Shown here in pieces: positions 59,201 to 64,000 of a stretch of 64,000 nt of DNA. Under the pieces are notes generated by a model. That model was not told the origin of the DNA. It did no database searches and saw only the letters and a list, made by a program, of their open reading frames with translations. Within the stretch, counting starts at the first letter, position 1. The number at the start of each line of letters is the position of its first letter. Both the position numbers and the translations under genes were made by a program. Source of the stretch: Leptasterias polaris (Eukaryota > Echinodermata > Asteroidea > Forcipulatida > Asteriidae); contig JAZGTN010000028.1 of assembly GCA_037783415.1 (NCBI GenBank), positions 887,001 through 951,000 on the forward strand, in the 5' to 3' direction.

Positions 59201-62200
59201 AAGATTATGATAACATTAATGACAGGAGGTGAATTCTGATAACTTCATGAGTCACAAGGCATGACACAAAGTTTGTGAGGTTTAAGAGTGTATTAATGAC
59301 TTCAACCAAAGTTGTCTGACCTTGATGTGGATCAAAACGTCTGTTGATATTCAAGTGAATTGTGATGTCAATATGGATTTTTCTGTTAAGTGTATTTGTT
59401 TCTTTTGATAAAAAAATAAATACAAAATGATTGCATCTAATAAAATGTAATGAAGAGTTGCACTTCTTTTAACCCTCCTCCTGTCTGACCATTCATTACT
59501 ATCCACATCAGGGTTCTCACCAGGATTTTTAAAAGTTGGGAGGCATTCTGAACCCAAGCTCCTGAAGTTTGGCCAAAGTACGGTGAATTGAAAAAAGGTC
59601 CTCAGAATAATTTTTACTTTGTGTTTATCTTTGGTTTTAAAACTAATACTGTGCAATCTGGGGAATTCTAAATAGTTCTTATCTTGATTTCATGTGAGTT
59701 TCATCTGGAGTTTAAACAAATAATAACACTTTAAACAAAATGTTATCGGCTGCAATCTGCACGTATCGGCTCCATATGCTAGCTTGAGCATGGGAAGAAC
59801 CCTGCCATTGTCTTGAATGAATGATGCCTACACCACCCGCCTGCAGTATGCTATCAAATGGTGAATGCAGATCTACACAGAAACACATAGTTTTGCACAC
59901 AGTGTTGCTACCACCCACAGTTCAAGCTGAATAGTTTTAAATAGATAGTCACTTGGTTGGATGACTACAAACAAAGCCTTCTCTGAGGTCTATTTCTATG
60001 GAACTAAGGCTGTGTCTAAACTAATGGCTTGCTAGTGGCTACGGCTAGATCGCTGAAAAGGCCTATTCTTCAGCATTGTCATTGCTGCTATCAGCCATAG
60101 CCATAGCCATATCACTTGATTCAGATACGACCTCACTGAGCCAAGCAAGTCAAAGGTTAAATTTCAAGGCAGTGACCTGTCGACACAGCAAAGGTCTGAA
60201 ACCTTTAAGACATTCTCATGGCCACATGGCACAGTAGCATGTGTCATCAAAAACAAAGGTTTTTACCGCTCAGATATCATTCCGTTAAGCTTGACTTTCA
60301 TGATCTATTCTCAAGACAGTGTCATGTGAGATAAATAAGATCAGGCATGTAACAGTCTTATAACAACATCATTCCATTCCCAGGGTCCAATAAGGCAAGT
60401 CACATCTTTCAGGCTTGTACATTTCACCACCTGTGTATAGTTCTATCTTTGATCAAGGACAAACTTAAACATCTACCCAATATCTTGAATGGGTTCCAAT
60501 TTTGGGAGTGTAACAAAAATTTAGGGGAAAAAAATATATCATGAAATCCAAAAAAGAAAAATACAAATCACACATCTGAAAATGTTGAAAGACAACCCCT
60601 GTATGAGGTTACGCCAAGAGGCTTGGACACAAGTTGACATCTTTTTGAAAGTTTAGAGGCAAAAAAAATACCTTTGAGGTAATTGATAAAAAAGACATGC
60701 ATACAAAGACTGTACAAATCACATTTGCGAAAAGTTGAAAACTTCAGACGACCCCCGTAGAGGTTTAGGCCCTTGTTGCTTCCAGTGTCTGGCATCTGAC
60801 TCACCGTGTATTCTCCTCAGGCAGTAGAGTTTGTTGTCCTTCTTATTTATGGCCTTGTAACACGTTGTGGTGTAGCCAAAAGTACTTGATTTCTCCAACG
60901 GACTCTTGGGTGGGGGCTCCAGGGGGAAGAGAGTGTGGTACTTGTCAACTTCCCGTGGAATGTCTGTTGGGAGGAAAAATTGATCCCAGAAATTTAACTC
61001 TTAAGCCTCGCTTATTTTCAATCTCTGTAATAACCTCATTCTGCAGCTTGTTGATTTCTGTTAGTTTCCTCAGCTATTTTGTTTACCTTTCTCATGAACT
61101 ATACAAACAAAACTGCTTCTGTTAATGTACTCTTTTTGTAGTTTTGTATCTTTGTAACTTGGTGCTGTTGCCATGGTTTTACTTAGTAGTTTGAAAGGAC
61201 AACAGCATAGCACTTAGAAATACAGTATTAAGTCCAGTATAAATGTATTTTATTTGTTATTATTAGTAGTAGTATTAATATTATTACTATTATTAAAGAC
61301 TAGGCACTTTTGCTATCATGTGGTCTCAATCCTCCTATATCCTCTTCTCCTATGTCACTCCACACCAAGTTGTTTGGACTTGGATAAGATTGGAATGCCT
61401 GACCCAGTGATAAGCATTTGTTATTTAGGCCTACTGGCCCTAGTCCTTCGGACTCCTTTGAGACTGTGGGGTTTTTTTAATTGGAAACAGGTGGTATTAT
61501 AAAAACCTGGATACATGTACGAGTAAAATACTGTTGAATGTAATTATGGTTATTTTTGCATTCACAGAAACATTTGAGGAGTTCTTTACTTTAAAACTAA
61601 CTAAAGGTTTTCACAGTAAGACTACAGTGAGATGTACATTATACTTCCTGTTTTTGTTTGTTTTGTTTTGTTGTATCAAGTAATAAACCACAAGGGAAAC
61701 TGACTGTGTAAATTTTAGATAATTTTGGGTAAACAAAAAAATTTTACTAGAGCAGGATTTGAACCTAGGACCTCCGGATTAATGTGCCGGCACTCTACCA
61801 ACTGAGCTATATAGCTGGCGGTCTCCCTTTTTTGCCAATATCTTTGTTCGTGGGTGCCGGTCAAAAACCATTCACCTTGTAACAAGCTTTTAGCCAGGAT
61901 TTGAAAATAGGGTGTCCAAATTTGACTGGATTGAAAAACAGGGCGTCCAAATTTTGGGGGTAAATTTTCAGCAAGCATTTACCACCAGACCACAGAACTA
62001 TTATTGCATTTACTGTGTACTCAACGTATGCTTTGGGTCTGGGCCGGCTAAAGGGTTAAAAAAAAAAAAAATCAGCACCATACAGCCCTAATAATCGTAG
62101 TATTTGGCGCTGTTTCATTATATGTTACTATTATTTTTAAAGTTTGGGCGGGGTCACGACTTTTTCATATTGATTTCCCCCGTACTAAAGTTGCGGTATT

Positions 62201-63958
62201 CTACACATAGCCTGCGAATTATATACGAACGGAACAAAAGTTTACATTTCAATGTAAATATCGTACATGTACATGTACAGTGTACTACGAAGAAGTACAT
62301 GTACTTTAATGGTACGATGTGCAGTGAGCATTCTTTATTAACTTGCATTACCCATACTCATGGTGGGAGGTTCACACATACAAACAGACACGCACGTTTT
62401 GACTCATATACTGCTCATGTGCGATGTTCTGCATACATTAATATGCACTGAAAGGTTGCGGCAACCAGAAAAGAGCTGGAATGACGTGCCCGGAATTGTG
62501 CGCAGTTTATTGCCTGATGGAATTAATGAATGGAGCCAACACATTGTTATCAACTGTTTTTACTTTGAACCTTGACAGTTAATACTTTTAATTATAAATA
62601 AGTTTTGATAAGTTTGCTAAGTTACAACATCAGCTGTACAACATTGACCGATCCACGCATACCACCTGGTTAAAATGCTGCAAACGGTCATAGATAGAGT
62701 GCTATCTCACAACACAGACAATAGTCTAAAAATAACACATAGTATCCATAAGAAAAAATCACGATGTCCATCCACCTGCAAAGGTTCAAAGGTCGGAAGT
62801 CCTATCGCCATTGTGTGCACGCCGTGAAGCCGCAACAAGTAGCTGTTTTTTCTCTGTGTGGTGGGTGCAAACCGTATCATACCATAGAGGTAGAACTACC
62901 TCCATGATCATGTACCATCCACGTATCACACGTGAACTTCCGCTTCTTTCGCGATAAAATTATTGATGTTTTTACACACGGAATACCGTGATTTGATAGG
63001 ATTTTTTCAAAGGGTTTGAGGTACAGAAGTTATCTGTAGTGAGGATCGAGTGAATGGCGCTCCACTTAATATATTGTGTGAGTGCTAAAGGGTTAAGCCC
63101 CGCCCATCATAGCAACTGCAGAACTCGTGGAACAACACGTGTGTCTCGAGCGCTGCCGATCTATCACACAACCCCGGTGTAGGTACACGACATGTACATG
63201 TACATACACAACGCTTTTTACGATGACTTATGTACGTGTATTTTGTAAACTTTTCTACTGCGTGGCGTTTCACCGCTAGTTTCTAAAGCCTTTGCGATTC
63301 AAGCCTTCGCACTCGGGGGCACTGTCTGATGTTAAATTTAATCCCTTTGTCGGTAAACAATGAATGGGCGATCAGTATATTTAAGATAAATTGGTTGTAT
63401 CTTGCATAAAGTTACCTTCACTGCAGCTGGCAGATAGTAACAGTTTTGGATTTGCGTTCGTTTTGCTTACAATTTCAGGTATTCGAATGCAATTTTTTTT
63501 TTAATGTCTAAAAAACAGGGCGTCTTCAAGGGCGTCCGACAGTTTTTCGGGGCGTCCAAAAATAAAATAGTGCGTCCAAAAGACGCCCGGACGCATCGCT
63601 GGCTAAAAGCTTGCCTTGTAACTGCAGTGTAGTCAGGGAATCACATCCAAGTTTACAATACAACTGTTAAAAAGTTGCATCCCCTTAAGGTGATTCCTAT
63701 GCTGCCACTTCCCAGGTTGTTTCGTACACTTGGGTGTGATCCCTGTGCTATAATCACATGCATATATAGGGAACCAGACCAAGGCAGCAGCTTACCAGGG
63801 TTGTCTGCAGGGTCAACCTGTGCCATGGAAGCTGCTTGCTTGTTATAGATGTCCATCTTCAGCTCTTCACTGACAAAGAATGTAGGAGCGTTGGGTTTGG
63901 GCTTCATGTAGGCAACATGGGGAGGCATGGAGTGATACATCTGGAAGTTTGGATATAC
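50066..63958 (-). CDS. PAN3: PAN3, PAN2-PAN3 deadenylase subunit (5' partial, nine exons)
   Basis: PAN3 recruits the PAN2 nuclease to poly(A) tails bound by PABP and so starts cytoplasmic mRNA deadenylation. Exons in coding order: 63958-63796, 60963-60805, 59185-59069, 58317-58153, 56014-55773, 54837-54698, 52300-52106, 51262-51124, 50224-50066. All borders are AG/GT and the phases match, giving 492 residues and a TAG stop. Domains in order: end of the N-terminal linker (KPKPNAPTFF), a pseudokinase (degenerate VAVK-like CLRRI, HRD replaced in IHAAGLACRVMDPTK, DFG replaced in FDVLTFD), coiled coil, and the C-terminal knob (TGDRYLLKLYRDYLFHQ, SYADLKRCFE). The N-terminal CCCH finger and PABP-binding motif, about 390 residues in human PAN3, lie beyond the right edge. 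Confidence 0.95.
51124..51262 (-). CDS. PAN3: PAN3 exon, knob domain
   Basis: 139 bp. Encodes FNGDPTWAETGDRYLLKLYR and PWIDMAHIVQSLNK. Donor AAG|GTCAGA, acceptor TATTAAG. Confidence 0.93.
51353..51647 (+). mobile_element. 5'-truncated LINE fragment in a PAN3 intron
   Basis: The plus strand encodes a broken C-terminal tail of a LINE protein (RISIKIRERRMGLAGHFIRH, one in-frame stop, then RRDVGLSDTGEMRT and LDREEWIDYA). It is flanked by the 10-bp direct repeat AATAAAGCAC (51344-51353 and 51648-51657 approximately), which I take as the target duplication. Opposite in orientation to PAN3. Confidence 0.78.
51770..52024 (-). mobile_element. tRNA-derived SINE in a PAN3 intron
   Basis: Minus strand. 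A-box-like GGCTGAGCAGTCAAGCGCC (51995-52014) and B-box GGTTCAAGTCC (51945-51955) are followed by the conserved-looking central motif CCTTAAGCAAGACACTTAACC (51907-51927) and a 3' tail region. Head and core arrangement fits a tRNA-derived SINE, probably from a Ser/Leu-type tRNA with a long variable arm. Confidence 0.75.
52106..52300 (-). CDS. PAN3: PAN3 exon, pseudokinase end / coiled coil
   Basis: 195 bp. Encodes YLLTTQPRPRSVNEIMPMIG, ARFYTQLDAAQ and the coiled-coil segment through LFRLLCKMGTMNERPE. Borders ATCTACAG and CAGA|GTAAGT. Confidence 0.94.
52403..54134. mobile_element. 1.73-kb non-autonomous TIR element in a PAN3 intron, TA flanks
   Basis: The left end CCGTAATCTTTGGAATATAG and the right end's inverse CCGTAATCTTCGGAATATAG differ at one base. 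TA lies on both sides (52401-52402; 54135-54136). Subterminal GGCGGCTTATA motifs repeat at both ends (near 52464, 52480, 54030, 54046, 54093). No transposase seen inside. TA flanks suggest a TA-targeting superfamily, not determined. Confidence 0.72.
54698..54837 (-). CDS. PAN3: PAN3 exon, pseudokinase C-lobe
   Basis: 140 bp. Encodes QEDLVSLGKVVLVLACNSVQ and ELVAHNFSSDLKNLIL. Acceptor TTATTACAG, donor CT|GTAAGT. Confidence 0.93.
55773..56014 (-). CDS. PAN3: PAN3 exon, pseudokinase core
   Basis: 242 bp. Encodes AGLLPESLIWTYVVQLSSAL, the degenerate catalytic loop region, and FDVLTFDGG. This is the most conserved part of PAN3. Acceptor CCCCAAAG, donor CAG|GTAAAT. Confidence 0.95.
56383..57947. 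mobile_element. Composite repeat block bounded by GCTGTTCCG hairpins (PAN3 intron)
   Basis: It begins AGCTGTTCCG (56383) and ends with two hairpins, 57839-57868 (11-bp stem) and 57917-57947 (12-bp stem), both made of AGCTGTTCCGA(C) and its complement. Inside: a tandem repeat of about 144 bp (copies of ATGTGGTTCAGGAGATA near 56456, 56600, 56743, 56888), and two copies about 394 bp apart of a block with GACGTCATGATGACGTGAC (57087- and 57484-) and AATACAAGACAAGTCCATAA. No coding capacity. Confidence 0.65.
58153..58317 (-). CDS. PAN3: PAN3 exon with Gly-rich insert
   Basis: 165 bp. It starts TVFVHDFHPTALTMMNKHF, matching the pseudokinase hinge. The remainder is a Gly/Ser/His-rich loop (GFSGGSGSFGKGQHKGGGGF) where the vertebrate protein has a charged loop. 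Borders CCATCAG and ACAG|GTCAGT; phase fits both neighbours. Confidence 0.92.
59069..59185 (-). CDS. PAN3: PAN3 exon, pseudokinase N-lobe
   Basis: 117 bp. Encodes FRMTNTQWMVLVDKWKKLQH and SNIVTLREVFSTKAF. Borders CATCCCAG and CATT|GTAAGT. Confidence 0.94.
60005..60130. mobile_element. Short GGCTATGGCTAC-type repeat, copy 3 (PAN3 intron)
   Basis: Has GTGGCTACGGCTAGATCGCTG on the left, TTCTTCAGCATTGTC in the middle, and CAGCCATAGCCATAGCCAT on the right. The same order is seen at 41755-41875. Confidence 0.55.
60805..60963 (-). CDS. PAN3: PAN3 exon, start of pseudokinase
   Basis: 159 bp. Encodes IPREVDKYHTLFPLEPPPKS, then FGYTTTCYKAINKKDNKLY and CLRRIH. Acceptor CCCAACAG, donor CACG|GTGAGT. Confidence 0.95.
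61744..61818 (-). mobile_element. tRNA-like SINE head or tRNA pseudogene
   Basis: Minus strand: A box TAGCTCAGTTGGTAGAG (61793-61809) and B box GGTTCAAATCC (61755-61765) at normal spacing. The anticodon loop lacks the usual T before the anticodon and the acceptor ends do not pair well. I call it a SINE head or decayed tRNA rather than a working tRNA. Confidence 0.65.
61875..61882 (+). repeat. 8-bp target duplication, left
   Basis: CCTTGTAA, repeated at 63614-63621 just outside the other end of the element. Confidence 0.88.
61883..63613. mobile_element. Non-autonomous hAT-like element (1.73 kb) in a PAN3 intron
   Basis: Perfect 15-bp TIRs (CAAGCTTTTAGCCAG at 61883-61897; inverse at 63599-63613) and an 8-bp direct duplication CCTTGTAA define exact ends. 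An 8-bp duplication suggests hAT (or P). Subterminal repeats of GGGCGTCC(A/G) occur at both ends (61911, 61941; several between 63520 and 63595). A GTACATGTAC cluster (62262-62310; again near 63191) lies inside. No transposase frame. Confidence 0.85.
63614..63621 (+). repeat. 8-bp target duplication, right
   Basis: CCTTGTAA, identical to 61875-61882. Confidence 0.88.
63796..63958 (-). CDS. PAN3: PAN3 exon, most 5' in the window
   Basis: 163 bp. Encodes VYPNFQMYHSMPPHVAYMKP and NAPTFFVSEELKMDI, then MAQVDPADNP. The acceptor TTATTGTAG at 63959-63960 shows that upstream exons lie beyond the window. Confidence 0.93.
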
Positions 63959-64000
63959 CTACAATAACAAACCAAAAATCACCATCTACAAATTAGAATC

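Noticed and set aside
61744..61818. Functional tRNA gene
   Set aside because: A and B boxes are good, but the anticodon loop and acceptor stem do not fold properly.
62104..62451. 115-codon plus-strand frame
   Set aside because: Lies inside the hAT-like non-autonomous element across a GTACATGTAC-rich tract; no transposase motif.

Overview
This window is eukaryotic nuclear DNA from an animal. It has short exons with GT-AG introns, AT-rich intergenic sequence, many simple repeats, and a high density of DNA transposons, LINEs, SINEs and small inverted-repeat elements. The repeat types (tRNA-derived SINEs, a short element starting GGGCCCGGTTTCATAGAG) and a THAP9-like transposase suggest a marine invertebrate deuterostome, most likely an echinoderm. 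That assignment is inference from recall, not a search result.

Left third (1-23,500), mobile DNA. An RTE-like LINE on the minus strand spans 1497-11263 between 75-bp target-site duplications. A 6.46-kb piggyBac transposon (4195-10652) has inserted at a TTAA inside its endonuclease domain. The LINE frame is open on both sides of the insertion and adds up to 1,037 codons. The piggyBac carries an intact 554-aa transposase and an unusual cargo of long hairpins and internal duplications. After a zone of fold-back repeats (12,430-16,050) comes a 5.33-kb P-element-like transposon (16,678-22,010) with 35-bp terminal inverted repeats (TIRs) and a 7-bp flanking duplication. It encodes a four-exon, 905-aa THAP-domain transposase of the THAP9 type with no break in frame.

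Middle (23,500-50,000), gene-poor. It holds small inverted-repeat elements, a decayed Ty3/gypsy-type LTR element (27,600-31,105) whose primer-binding-site region has become a minisatellite, a frameshifted sulfotransferase-like gene (37,034-38,385, minus), a LINE fragment, and a 24-bp minisatellite (49,195-49,850). I see no convincing gene between about 40,000 and 49,200.

Right (50,000-64,000), one host gene. PAN3, the regulatory subunit of the PAN2-PAN3 poly(A) deadenylase, lies on the minus strand. Nine coding exons join in a single frame (492 codons plus stop). The N-terminal exons lie beyond the window's right edge. Its introns hold a truncated LINE, two tRNA-derived SINE-like sequences, a hAT-like non-autonomous element with perfect 15-bp TIRs and an 8-bp duplication, a 1.73-kb element flanked by TA, and a hairpin and tandem-repeat block.

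The strongest observations are the structurally complete P-like transposon and the piggyBac-in-LINE nesting. All boundaries, exon joins and frames were read by eye; no similarity search was run.
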